From: Deroplatys truncata
Lineage: Eukaryota > Arthropoda > Insecta > Mantodea > Mantidae
Assembly: GCA_030765065.1 (NCBI GenBank)
Contig: CM060990.1
Span: forward strand, 217,535,290-217,599,289
Direction: 5' to 3'
Length of the DNA stretch: 64,000 nucleotides
The translations under genes were made by a program, and so were the position numbers. The notes below the pieces were generated by a model, which searched no databases, was not told the origin of the DNA, and saw only the letters and a program-made list of their open reading frames with translations. This document shows positions 11,448-23,414 of this stretch, piece after piece; within the stretch, counting starts at the first letter, position 1; each line of letters begins with the position of its first letter.

Positions 11448-11902
11448 CAAAAACAAAAAGTTGGTTATAAACCAAACTTAGTGTTTAAGTTCAACTTCTT
11501 ACTGAGATTTTAAAGAAAATCCCCCACTCCGAACTACCGTTTAAATTGGACATTTTTCGAAACTTTTTATTCTTTCAAAAATGGCTCTAAGGATTTAGAT
11601 TAAAATACATATGTTTAAGCTAATTTTAATGATAAATAAAATGTATATTTTTAATTTTCTAGGAATAGTCTGTAAATTCGTCTTTATTGTGAATGACCTT
11701 TGATAACTGGTAAATCGTAAGAGAGAGACAAAATCTTACTGTACAACAAATGTAGATCTTGATAGAGCACAAAATTTATATCAAATAACATTTTTAATTT
11801 TATGTCAAATAACATTTTTATATTTTACCTATTCTGAAATATTCTTTTTTATTAGTTTGAATTTTTGAAACATTTTACTTCTCTCAACTGCAAATAGCTA
11901 TT

Positions 11903-12113
11903 GTTTTTCTTTCCTTGCTCCATTACTTACTTCTTTCCTTCCTTACCTTCTTATTTCTCTTATTTACTTTACTTCCCTTATTTCCCTAACTTCCCTTACG
12001 TCCCATCTGCCCTTCCTTCTTCCCTTACTTCCAACCTTACTTCCTTCCTTACTTCGTTCCTTCATTCCTTATTTCCTTCTTTCCTCCTTTCTTTCATTCG
12101 TACTTTCTTTCCT

Positions 12114-12156
<43 letters not shown>

Positions 12157-12157
12157 C
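11903..12157. repeat. Pyrimidine-rich low-complexity tract ending in (TTTC)n
   Basis: A CT-only mixture of TTCC, CTTA and TTTC motifs becomes a clean (TTTC)n run at about 12105-12156. The long open frame through it is a compositional artefact. Confidence 0.9.
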
Positions 12158-12195
12158 ATGTTCATACAAACAGAACAGAATCTCAAAGCTATCAC

Positions 12196-12724
12196 GTCTG
12201 TGGCTCGCATTCGGGAGGCCGTGGGTTCGATTCCTGTGGCCGACCTTCCTGATCCATGGTTTACGGGGTTTTTCCCGGGTCGCAAGGCGAATGCTCGGAA
12301 GAACCTTCACACACCCGAATTTCCTGTCCCTCCATTTCATTTCTATTCATATTTCCCTTCAGCTTTCATCCGTTGGTTTCTTTCAGGGTTGGAAGTGTCA
12401 GCGATGGCGTTTCGGTGCAGTTTGGCAGGGGAAAAGTATACTCTTTGTGACTCTCTCCGTCCCTCGGCTTTCGGCTGGCTATCGGGGTGTCCTAAACCCT
12501 TTGAAGGACGTTGGACCCCCTCTGTGCGGGTGGGTTCCCCGGTCAGCCCGTCCGTCTGACGAGGAGTCTCTATCTGAAAACTTAGGGACCTTACCACTCC
12601 TAGTTCCGGCCGCCCGACGTCTCCTCTCGCCTCATCCTTCTTCCCGGAGACGTCCCCTTGTGAGGTGTAGGCACAATATCCACTATGTGGATCAGTGCCG
12701 AGTCCCCTCCGTAGCCAAGCAATC
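12196..12724 (+). repeat. Long tRNA-derived SINE (type B), with target duplication
   Basis: The head has GTGGCTCGCATTCGGGAGG and a B box GTGGGTTCGATTCC. A core with TTTCCCGGGTCGCAAGGCGA follows, then a GC-rich 3' domain with AGTTCCGGCCGCCCG. CAAAGCTATCAC flanks it at 12184-12195 and 12725-12736. The paralogous copy B reads CAAAGCATCACGTAG uninterrupted near 13449, which confirms the insertion point. A second copy lies at 14113-14680. Confidence 0.85.
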
Positions 12725-12978
12725 CAAAGCTATCACATAGCGATCAACTTTGAGGGGTTTGGCTATCGCTTTAGCTTAATATGTTCTACTTATACCTAAA
12801 ACGGATTGTGTAAATAAGTGATGAGCGTTTATCTGTATTAACATGAAATAGATGCAAGAATCAGCTTCGTAAGAATAGTTTGTGGAAGAGTGAACAGAGG
12901 AAGTCATGTGAATGCAACACATATTTTATAGCAAAAGCTCCATATGCTTGTATGTTCTGTAAACAACGTAACTCCAGA

Positions 12979-13990
12979 ACGAAAAGGCGGTTAAATACCA
13001 AACTTGATATTTAAGTTCACCACCTTTCAAAGATGTGACACAAAGCTTTTCAAGATAATCTCCCGATCCCCGAACAACCCTTTACATGGAAAAATATTCG
13101 AAATTTGTTATTTTCTCAAAAATAGCTCTAACAAGTTTGATTAAAATACTCTCTGTTTAAGATATTTTCATGACAAACGAAATACATATTTTGAATTTTC
13201 TAGAAAGAGCCTCTCAAGTCTTATTTGTTCTGAATGGCTTTTGCATAACTGGTAAACCGTAAAAGATGGACAAAGTTTTGCTACACAAGAAATGCAGACC
13301 CCGTTAAAGCACGCAGTTTGTCATACATATATTTTATGGGATTAACTATTTCCGAGATATTTTTTGTTATTGGTTTGAATACTTTTTGTAACTGAGAGGT
13401 CGCCATTCGTTTTGTTTTTGTCGCGGTCATACAAATAGCATGGAATTTCAAAGCATCACGTAGTGACATGCTTTTTGAAAATGTGACTATCGCTTTATCT
13501 ACGTATACTACAACGAAATGTGTAAATGTGAGCTGTTTCCTTTGGTATTTAATTAAGGTCTTTTAACCGGATAGGGCATTATGGACGGTGAATGAACGAA
13601 ATGGTTAAAATCATGTTCAAATAGGCCAGAGGTCCCTAGAGCTTAGAGTTATCTGACATTCATTTTCTCAGAATAAGAGGAAACCCAGGAGAAAACTTTA
13701 TCCAGGTAACTCACTCCAACCGAGATTCGAACTCGGGACCTTTTGAATATGAGTCAGACCTCCACACCACAGAGATGGGCTAAATGTGAATTGGAAGCTT
13801 ATCTGGATTATAAGTAGACAAAAAAATCAGATACAGTAAAAATAATTGGTAGAATGGTGAGAAGAGAAAGTTATGTGAATGCAGCACGTTAGATTTTCCT
13901 CGTGGTAATGTAAAGAGCATGGAGTTATAAAGGCACCACATAAAAACCTGACTATCGTTTGAACTACTGCATTCTTATACTTACAACGAT
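12979..13990 (+). repeat. Tandem duplication, copy B
   Basis: The second copy of the unit described at 11455-12955. It lacks the SINE of copy A but carries its own minus-strand SINE at 13532-13780. Without insertions both copies are roughly 0.75-1 kb. Divergence is high enough (many small differences) for the duplication to be old. Confidence 0.8.
13532..13780 (-). repeat. tRNA-derived SINE (type C), with target duplication
   Basis: On the minus strand it has an A-box-like GTGTGGAGGTCTGACTCA and a B box GAGTTCGAATCTCGG. A body with ACCTGGATAAAGTTTTCTCC follows. TAAATGTGA occurs on both sides (13523-13531 and 13781-13789). Copy A of the surrounding duplication lacks this insert. Confidence 0.8.
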
Positions 13991-13998
13991 GTTGGTAA

Positions 13999-14105
13999 TG
14001 GCAGTTCATCTCAATTTACGAGAAGACTCAAGTCGTGTGCAGGACAAGGCTGGAAGGATAGAATAAGATTGAAAAATTCAGTCATAGTCGAGATTTGAAC
14101 TACCG
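13999..14105 (-). repeat. SINE head fragment
   Basis: The minus strand reads GGAAGATCGGTAGTTCAAAT then CTCGACTATGA, a B-box-like block. It abuts, head to head, the plus-strand SINE starting near 14113, whose own head has GGAAGATCCCTAGTTCGC. Confidence 0.45.
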
Positions 14106-14112
14106 ATCTTCC

Positions 14113-14680
14113 AGTTTCCGTCTAGGTGGCACTGCGGTAACGCGTGCGACTCGCATTTGGAAGATCCCTAGTTCGCTTCCCGGCGACGGCCCACTCTGAC
14201 CCATGGTTTTTTTCGGGAGTTTTTCTGGGTCGTCAGGCGAATGCTGATTCTCTCAGCCCCCGAATATCGTTCCATTCCTCATTTCGTTCATTCTTAGCCC
14301 CGTTAGGTCTGTTTCAGGGTTGGAAATGTCGGCGATGGTGTTCCGGAGCGGCGTGGCAGGGAAAAAGGTTGATCCCTGTGGAACCTCATCCGTCTCTCGA
14401 TCTTCGGCTGGTTGCCGGCGTATATGGACCGCCTCTTGGAGGGCGCTGGACCCTCTGTGTGGGGTAGGGTCCCCGGTTTGCCTGCCCAACTGTCGGGGCA
14501 TCTCAATCTGGAAACGTTAGGAACCTTGTCATTGCTGTGCCGTCACTCCAAGTTCCGGCCGCCCGGTGTCCCTCCCTCCCTTCCTCCCTCCCTCCCGGGG
14601 GCAGCCCCTCGAGGGGCACAAGCACAATATCATCATTCACTGGATAGGTGTTGAATCCCCTCCGTTACACATCCCATTCC
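14113..14680 (+). repeat. Long tRNA-derived SINE (type B), second copy
   Basis: Same architecture as 12196-12724. Head GTGGCACTGCGGTAACGCG and CTAGTTCGCTTCCCGG, core TTTTCTGGGTCGTCAGGCGA, GGGTTGGAAATGTCGGCGAT, GTTCCGGCCGCCCGGTGTCC and end GTTGAATCCCCTCCG. The overlapping open frames on both strands are fortuitous GC-rich frames. Confidence 0.8.
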
Positions 14681-14689
14681 ATTGCAGAC

Positions 14690-15223
14690 TAGGGAAGAGA
14701 AGCATTTTAAGAATTCAGAACGTGAATCGTAATACAAAGTATCTAAATCTTTTTGGGGGGATTTCTTCAGATTTGTAATTTGAAAGTAAGTGTACTTTTG
14801 AAAGCAATTTAAGTTTCAGAATAGAATGGTTTCAAATGAACCAATTGCAACAAAAGCACAGCAACCGTTCTGCATTAACATTTTCGGATCACTATTTTGA
14901 AAATGTAGCTAATATGTTACCCTAACCGAATAAAACAGCTATATAGAAACTGCATATTTTGCGCTAAACGTTGTTTCCTCGTATCTATTAACATTTTTTC
15001 CTTTTAGATACAATAGCTGTTATTACTCTACGTCCACTATATTGTTGGCACGGTTTTTCTTCCTTTGTCTTGTGAGTGTGTGAAGGAGGAATTATGTTTA
15101 AAATAAAACAATCTATAGTCTCTTTCGGTAACAAACGCAAAATACATCTCATTTTGGAGAAAACCGAATGTTGCACTTAATTATGCTCAAACTGCTGAAT
15201 ATCAATAATAGTAATTATGAAAC
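14690..15223. other. Gene-free stretch
   Basis: AT-rich; nothing recognisable. Confidence 0.45.
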
Positions 15224-15224
15224 G

Positions 15225-15297
<73 letters not shown>
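15224..15297. repeat. (ATT)n microsatellite
   Basis: About 24 uninterrupted ATT triplets. Confidence 0.95.
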
Positions 15298-15689
15298 GCA
15301 ATAAACGTTAAAACAAGATATACATCATGTGCACCTTGTTTCTTAAGAAAATTACTGAATAATGCATCTTAAACTTCTGAAGCACCCGCATAAACAGTGC
15401 AATATTTGATTTTTAAACAACATATTATGTAAAGAAATGGTTAATTTATTTTGCTTGGATAAATCTAGTAAACAGAAAAGTATTTAGTTTCGTCTTCTTT
15501 CGTCTTAGAGCCAGGTCGTTGAATTATACGAGCATACACAGAAGTAAATGTGACCTTCGAGCTGGCACTTACTATCGGCTATACCCAGGCATGACTAGTC
15601 GAGAAGACATTCCTTCCCTCTCTTCCTCTACACCCCCTAGTCCATCAGAAAACATTTGGAGCCTTCTGTACCATGTCAACAGTGTATAC

Positions 15690-17470
15690 GTTCCACATTG
15701 AATGGGAGGACGAATATTTTTGTATTCGAGATGAAGACGGTAAAGTTAAGTGCCTGATTTATAAGAAGTCTTTATTACGTCTCTCTTCAAAATATTAAGC
15801 GACATTTTCGTAGATACCACCAAAGTGAATATGGCAAACATGTTTTTAAGGTGTGTAATAATCAGCGTTGTTTGTAGATTTTGCATTTCAATTAATTATT
15901 TCAATTGTCTGTAGATGGGTGCTACTAGCATTTAGCATATCTTTGTTTCAGGTGAAGCTAGATCACAAAAGCCGAAAGAAATGAAACCAGCTATTCATTG
16001 TGACCCTAATGTTCAGCGTTGTACTGTTTTCCTATAAACTGGCGGAACTTTTTGGGAAAACTATGAAGCCATTTAGGGAAGGCGAATTTGTCACAAAATA
16101 CTTGCTAGTTGCTGCAAAGGAATTATGTCCTAATTTAGTAGGTTTATTTGCATCAGTCAGTCTCTCTCTACAGTAACGAGGCGCATAAGAGAATTTGGCA
16201 GTGATTTGGAAAAGCAATTAAAGGACAAAATAAGATCACTAACATCTTTTCTCTAGCCCTGGACGAATCGATGGAAAGACCCGACGATGCGCAATTGATT
16301 GAATTTCTTAGGTTAATGAATTGATAATGAATTAAATGTTATGGAAGAAATGTTAGATATAGTGTCCCTTAAAATTACAACTTGTGGAAAAGACATTTTC
16401 AACGCTTTTCATGATGTTGCAAACAAATTTGAGCTTCTATGGGACAAACTCGTGAGTGTTGTGACCGACGGAGCGCCCTCTATGAAAGCACGAGAAAATG
16501 GTTTCATTGGCAGGTTGAGCAAGTTTTTACAGCATAGAAATATTGAATCTGACCTTTTTCCCATGCACTGCATTATCCATAGGGAGGCTTTCTATGCCAA
16601 GTCCGTTACGTTAACAACGTCATGTCAGTTGTTGTGAAATGCGCCAATTACATTAGATCAAGTAGCCTCCGCATAGACAACTTGAAAATCTCCTGCAAGA
16701 GCTGGGAACGGAATTTTCAAAATTACCGTAGTATTGTAATGTCAGGTGGCTCAGTAGGGGACCCATGTTAAGATGCTTCTTTAAACAACAGGTGATTGAT
16801 GAATTTATGAAAATCAAAGTAAGCATCCCAGTTTATATGCTAACAATTGTAATGTCTATACAATTTTGTAGTCTTAAATAAAACTGTGTTTTGTATTATT
16901 GTTTCAGGGAAATTAAGTTTTTGAACTGGCACAAGACGAATGGTTGTGTGACGTGGCGTTTTATTTGATTATTTGGATAAATTCAACGCACGCTTGCAGG
17001 GTACAAATCAAAACATGGTGTGCTTAGTTGACTCCGTGAACACGTTTATGGCACAATTGCGATTGTGGGAAGGACAACTGGTAGTTGCAGATTTATACCA
17101 TTTCCGTTGCTTTCGTATTCATGATAAACGTTATTCTCCTGGAAAAATACATCGAACTTTTGAAGCAACTGCATGACACATTCTCTTCACAGTTTGAGGA
17201 CCTAAAACATTTCAGATCAAAATCCAATTATTTTGCACTCTTTTAAAGTTTCCATGTAGTGAGTCTCCACACGAACTACAAATGCAACTACTTGCATTGC
17301 AGAATTCCAAGACAGTAAAATGTTCTGAGAAAGAAGGGTGGGGATGTTTAAATCTTTGCCCTGCGTTGGATATCCGAGATTACATTTGTTTACATCTAGT
17401 TTAATGGCAGTCTTTGGCTCCACTTATATCTGGAACGAACATTTTCAAAAATGAACTACATTGCCGTTTG
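15690..17470 (+). pseudogene. hAT transposase relic, ZBED5/GTF2IRD2-like
   Basis: The N-terminal part reads YTFHIEWEDEYFCIRDEDGK and then IKRHFRRYHQSEYGKHVF, a decayed BED-type zinc finger (one Cys lost). KLAELFGKTMKPFREGEFVT and CPNLVGLFASVSLSTVTRRI follow, then ALDESMERPDDAQLIEFLR. The hallmark blocks VTDGAPSMKARENGFIGRL and MHCIIHREAFYAKSV lie at 16455-16605. A later block FDYLDKFNARLQGTNQNMVC with MAQLRLWEGQL lies near 16960-17080. Intron-like gaps bounded by GTGTGT..TTTCAG (about 15850-15950) and GTAAGC..TTTCAG (about 16818-16908) suggest a DNA copy that kept introns. Frameshifts and stops are numerous. No terminal repeats were identified. Confidence 0.75.
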
Positions 17471-17654
17471 TGAAAATTGCAATACCAAGAAGGAAACGCA
17501 TGAATTCAATACCACAGGTTAGGTACATGACAAGTAACAAATGATAAACTTTTCAAATCTATACATGACTTTTTTTTAAGTTCCCTTGTTGTACCCAGTT
17601 CATGCTACTGTGTTTTACTGGTTTTCATACTGCTTATTTCCGCAACACACATAC

Positions 17655-17760
17655 ACACACAAACACCCATGCCCGTGACGGGACTCGAGGCCGCGACCCT
17701 CAGCTTTTCGGAGCGCCGGAGCGACCACTCCAGCGACCACGGCTAAGAGGGCCGGCACAT
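17655..17760 (-). repeat. tRNA-derived SINE head fragment
   Basis: The minus strand reads CCGTGGTCGCTGGAGTGGTC (A-box region) and GTCGCGGCCTCGAGTCCC (B-box region), followed by a CA/TG-rich tail. It abuts the 3' end of the Tc1 relic. Confidence 0.6.
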
Positions 17761-19044
17761 TTGAACCTTAATATTCAGTATTTGGTGTGGCCCCCATGCG
17801 CTGAAATTAGAGCTGCTATACGTCGTGGTATTGAATAAAAAGGTTCTGAATACGTTCCTGAGGGATTTCCTTCCACGCAGTTTGTATTCGAGCCCACAAA
17901 TCCGTGACACTGGTTACTGAAGGACCGTGACGCACCAAGTGCCGACCAACCATATCCCAGACATGTTCGATGGCCGACATGTCAGGCGAACGTGCAAGCC
18001 AGGGAAGCAATGGTACCCGTCGCTCTTCGAAGAAGGCTTGTACATTCCTCGCAATATGTGGCCGGGCATTGTCCTGTTGAAATGTGGCCTGTGGAGATGC
18101 CTGAAGCAGGGGGAGTACTTCAGGCTCTACAACCTCCGTTAGGTACCGATTGCTGTTCAAGCTGCCCTCAATTCGTAGGAGGCGAGATCTGTTGTTGTAA
18201 CCAATGGCGCCTCAAACCATCACACCTGGTGTTTGTCCGCTATGCCGCTCTACAATGCAGCCCTCAGGTTGCGCTCACTACGATACCTCCGGACAAGTAT
18301 GTGGTCATCACTGTAGGACACGTTGAAACGGGACTCTTCGAAAAGACTACATTTTACCACTCAGCACCTCAGTGACGGTGTTCACGTGCTCATTGCAGTC
18401 GGAGGAGTTTGTGGTTTCTGGACAATGGAAGCCAACCTAATGGTATGCATTTCAGCCAGTCCATCCTGCAGCAGACGGCGACGAACCATTGATGCAGTCA
18501 AGTTCACACCTGTTGCAGTGCTCCAGCATCGAGCCAACATTGTGGATGAAGCTGTACGGTCCGTTATGGCCATACGGACAAGATGACGGTCATCCCGTGC
18601 TGTGGTCATGTTCCGTGGTCCATTGATCGCTCTTCGCTGTGTACGACCTTCATCTATCCACTGCTTTCACACACGTATCACTGTCGTAGCAGCATGCCCT
18701 GTACGAGACGAAATGTCACGGTATGACAAACCCGCTTCCCGGAGCCCGATCATTCTTCCCCGTTCGAACTCACATGCCGATATGACTCCCTTTGACGTCG
18801 ACGAGGCATACTGGCATTCATTTATTGTTTCCACCTTGTTTGACAGATCTGCACTGACTACACTGGGCGCAACACTGACCTTGTCGGACCGACACGAGAG
18901 GGCTCTGCTCGGTCTACGTGTACTCCATCTCTCTGCAAACCTAATCACTTATTGCTTGCACACTCTTCTACACTTCCACCAAATTTGGAGTTATTTGGGA
19001 TATTCTTTCTTGGTGTTACAATTTTTATAAACGGCGGTGTACAT
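17761..19044 (-). mobile_element. Tc1-like transposon relic (DD34E)
   Basis: About 1.28 kb. The transposase lies on the minus strand between about 18930 and 17775. The helix-turn-helix block RMIGLREAGLSYRDISSRTG is followed by TASSTMLARCWSTATGVNL and VRRRLLQDGLAEMHTIRLA. In the C-terminal half QQDNARPHIARNVQAFFEE and ARSPDMSAIEHVWDMVGR leave 34 residues between the Asp and the Glu, the Tc1 signature. The stretch ends with RRIAALISAHGGHTKY and a stop, reached through a frameshift. The middle (first catalytic Asp region) is frameshifted. The outer terminus near 19044 reads GTGTACACCGCCGTT-like on the minus strand; the other end is not matched, perhaps truncated. Confidence 0.85.
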
Positions 19045-20340
19045 TAAAAGTGAGTATCGCAGCAATATAAATGACAATCACCTTGCTTATCTTTTGAGAC
19101 TGTACACTTCATCTTTTGCACCAGATATTGAAGACCCTTGTAAATCGTAAATCGTACCAAAGAAGTCATCCACAGAAACATCATGTGGGTTAATCAGGAG
19201 TAAAACTATGCATGTGTACGCTCTTGATTTCCTGTATGTAAGAATGACACCGCAGTGCCACCACTGGAACTCAGTAACCACGATAAATGCGTCATTCTGT
19301 CGCAGCGGGTGGAAGGAGGTGATTTCAACCTCCCCTTTCCTGCTTGCACTTGAGCACCGCTAAGCTAGCTCCTTGTCTCAAAGGGGAGGCGCAGAATTAA
19401 CCTTGGATTGCAAGCGCTTCCGACTTCGTAAACAGGTTGATGTACTGCAGCAGTTAAGAATGTTTTTCACTAGGACATTTTGTGCGTTCTTTACACGCGA
19501 GATGGAAGTGAGCACCGGTCAAAGAATTTGAATGGTTGAGTGCTACTTCCGAACTGGAAGCATACATGTGGGAATCTATCGTTACGATATTGGCCACAAT
19601 ATGAATAATTTTCTCCGTTCTTGTCCCGTATTTCATTAAATCCCGAGACAAAACATGATAAAAAGCGAAAACGGTTGTTTTTTATAAACAAAAGGAGAAA
19701 CAATTAAAATATTTAAAATACTTATAAAGGTTCCTTCTGTTGCATTTTATTAACAAGTTAAAGTTGTGTCACTAAAGCCGAGACACTCTACGACAAGGGT
19801 GGCGAAAATTCCTTTCTCTCTCGAGTCATCAAATATGCAACACGCACTACACCACTCAGCAGCACATGGAAAACAAATGAATAGACGGCTAGAAAAGGAG
19901 TTGCGCCTGCGAGTCACACTGCCTCGCGAGTCGCGTTTTCGCCACCACTGCTCTACGATATAAAAGCCGTCCAATTATTTGAGTTACTTATGCTGAGATT
20001 GCGAATTTATGAAACGCAAGCGAAAGAAGTTCCAAATGTAAATACTGGAAAGGTGTGATACAAGTACCATTTCACTACGGTGATGTAGAAACTGTTGACA
20101 TCCATCCCTTCCACTCATCTATCGCTAGTCTTCTGCTAGTGGCGCTGGTGATAAACTCGCTTCAAAGTATTGACGTCATGCGTAGACAACCGACTGGTGG
20201 CAACGGCCGAATAAATCTGCAGATCTCATATAATAAACTCTCTGAGTCTCTAAAAGCCCTAGGGTAAATTGTTTAATAGAACGATAGAAAGACACCTTTA
20301 AATCATATGTTTCATTCAGTTGGAAAATTCATGAGTACAT

Positions 20341-20344
<4 letters not shown>
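19045..20344. other. Gene-free stretch
   Basis: Mixed composition. GC-richer patches at 19290-19440 and 19780-19960 give no recognisable product. Confidence 0.4.

Positions 20345-20395
<51 letters not shown>
20345..20395. repeat. (TA)n(TG)n compound microsatellite
   Basis: A perfect alternating AT run passes directly into alternating GT. Confidence 0.95.
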
Positions 20396-22627
20396 ATTTA
20401 TAGACATCCTATAGCTTTCTGTACATATTTTGTTATTAAACTGTATTTGTAGGTTAGTGATTTATTTACTTGAGGTGAAAAATTATCTATATCGCTTATT
20501 ATCCAAGTTTACGCAGTACACGCCCTGTTTGTTTTGCCCTGCAATCACAGAAGGTCAGCTTCAGCAGAACTAGCCAATTTATCGGCGAAATTATGCGAGG
20601 TAAATAATGCAAACTTGCTGTCTCAAATCACTTGAACATGGTGGATTCCCTCCCCCTATAAAATGGAAAAGGCTGAATTTGACGTTAAAGGCCATCGAAA
20701 GTACTATTACGATTAGGCAGGCAACAGTGGCATTACTCATAAAATTGCTTATAAATTGTAACAATCACTTGCAGTTCAACTTTGTTAATGTATGTGCAGC
20801 AAAATGGAACACAATGGTTGCAATATTTTGGAAACAATAAGATCTGTATGTCTTCACTCACTGAAGTTGACTTACGACTGAAACGTTCACTTTCTACAGT
20901 TTTCAACGCATAATTACGAAAATTCATTCACGTATTAATATGCTTAATAGAAAGCACTTAAAAAGAAAACTCTATGTTTATACGTTCCAAATGTATTATT
21001 GCTTTTTTATTTATCAATGGATATAACAAGTTCTTTGTCTCAGAGATTCATTCCGACTTTCCTGTACATCTACAAAAATGATCTTCAGATGTATATAAAC
21101 AAACAGTATGTTAGATTTTGAAACTATGTAGATAATTTCTCTCATATTTTTAACTTTCGTTTCTATTGGTTCTTTGAAAAGTATCAGAATTACATATATA
21201 CATATATAAATTGTTGTACAAACAATGGATAACATTTAATCATTACTTCTATTACCCAGAAAAAATCTGACTTCTTTGGACATACACTTTTTTCACACAA
21301 GGAACATCTTGTACATAATAACATTTTGAAAAACAATAAACTAGGAAAAGGAAACGAAAATCTAATACCTTTCTTTCAAACCTGTTGCGTAAGTATTTTA
21401 AGATGTGCCTACCTGTTTTTAAAAATGTCGAACATATAAGGCATTATTACTTTCTGATAGAGGAAGAACTGGCCGTTTTCAACTTATGTATCCGTATTAA
21501 TGTTGGTCACCATTCATGTAGCAGTTGTTGCACGGGTCGCTAATCTTGCGGTGTGTTGCTACAGCGGTCGCCAGCACTTACATTGTTGAGTAGCATGTTA
21601 GGTACTGCACTTTTGTTCTGGTGCTCTTTGTCTCAGGGTTCACTACCACAGTTTTATAGGAATTGATCTCAGACGGTAAATTTGGGTAGATCAAATGTTA
21701 CCGTGCAGGATAACGACAGGGGTGCTAAACAAATATAATAAAATAACCACTTCACTATTTCTCTTTTCTGTTTTGTAAAAACTCTCTAAAGAGGTTTTGG
21801 AACAATTCCATAAAATTATTTTAACAACCATTATTAACTCTTTAAGAATAGATCCAAAAATATGTACAGTTTTCCCACATTTATAACACGTAACCTTTAC
21901 TTCCTTTTACGGGGAGTATATTAATTTTATTGAAGTTTCTCAACCAGTTCTGCTTTATGTAAATATTATTTATACGAACACCTATTACTTAGTACAGTAT
22001 AGTGCGTTCCTTTTCCTATGTGTAACATGTATTTTTTATTTTTCCTGTGTGGCGTCCTTTTACTTTTTTGTCATCTTCTTAAAACATTTTTCACCTTCTG
22101 TTTATTCTCCATAGCAACGGAGATTTCCCATTCCTATGTCATTCTTTACTAATGCATTTTACATATTTGTTACAAGGTATAATACTTATCGTTAATGTAG
22201 GGATTTAACATGTTGTGTTTCTTATTATAATGGTTAATTAAATATTTCTTAATTATTATAAATTATGTACGTAAAATAAAATATCAGTTTGTTTGCGTGA
22301 TTTCATAAATTAAAGTTATTTACTTAGTTTTTAATTTAGAGTTTCTTCTTCTTCTTGAATTATTTAGAATTTAAACAAAATTTTCACAATTAAACAATAT
22401 TAAATATAAATATGATATTAATTTCTTTTACACCATTTCCTAAACATTTTAATTAATATCATGCGGTAAAATTCTCGCACCACTTATAAAAACTAAAAAT
22501 GTAGTTTTGGTCTAAATTCCTCAGATTTCAGCCAGAACTCATCTGAACAAGATTTGAGAAAAACTGAAATCAGCATTTCTACTGCATAAGTTACCAGCAA
22601 GTTCGGGTGCAAAAGCAGTGTTATGAC
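20396..22627. other. Gene-free AT-rich stretch
   Basis: No coding, RNA or repeat feature supported. It ends at the left end of the hAT element at 22628. Confidence 0.45.
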
Positions 22628-23414
22628 CGGGTTTAGGATTTTCAGGTGCGCACCTTTTTTCTTAGGGTAAGTTAAAGCTGTGCGGAAAGATATCACAGTG
22701 TAAAATTTCGTTTCTAGTTACGAAAAGAGGCATTTTTTCTCGCAACTTTTTCCCTTTTTTGGGACCTTTAGCCCTTTTTGGCACCTTTATCCCATTTTCC
22801 CCCAACCATGCCCATAATCCCATTTTTCTCCCTTTTTTTATTTGAAGTTTCATTTCAATTTAAGCTTTAACTTTCAATTAACGTCTCCTCAGCTTGCTGT
22901 GTACGTGCAAATAGTAAGCTTACCTCTTTCAGTAAACGCAGTGCGGGAATTGAAAGCACACACGCAACAATGGAAAATAATTGTGTGTTCGACGAAAACC
23001 TCTTTCTCTCGCTTTACCGCTATAAAGTAGCCTGCAATAATGCAATTGACAATGAGTAATTCTATCCCACCAGAATCAGTAGCCTACTGTTCATGAATGT
23101 GAGTTTGTTACTGTGAGAGACGTCATCTGTTTGCAAGAAGGCGAAGGCTGGGCACGCAGAGACGGCAGTAACCTCACCCGCGCAGTTCCGAGAAGTATTA
23201 AGACTGGGTTCTGCTCGAAACTACTAGAAATCGCCGATACTGAAGTTCTAGCATGAATGAGAACATTCTGGTAATTGTCGCGGTGTTATAAGTGAATGTA
23301 GACAGCGAATGGGCGCAAGAGTGAGTTGTGTGACAGTCGCATTGTATTAGCAAGTGAACTAGTGTTAGCTCTATGTTACATTACCACACGAGTGTACTGG
23401 TACTAGATTTTACC

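Larger units (their letters stand above)
11455..12955 (+). repeat. Tandem duplication, copy A
   Basis: Excluding inserted sequence, this stretch matches copy B (12979-13990) throughout. Shared landmarks are TAAACCAAACTT / TAAATACCAAACTT, TTTCTAGGAATAG / TTTCTAGAAAGAG, TAACTGGTAAATCGTAA / TAACTGGTAAACCGTAA and GTTATGTGAATGCA / GTCATGTGAATGCA. Copy A has been interrupted by a pyrimidine-rich tract and a SINE (12196-12724). No coding sense. Confidence 0.8.

Noticed and set aside
11901-12740. 279-codon open frame
   Set aside because: It runs through a pyrimidine-rich microsatellite and a SINE, with Phe/Ser-rich low complexity and no protein similarity.
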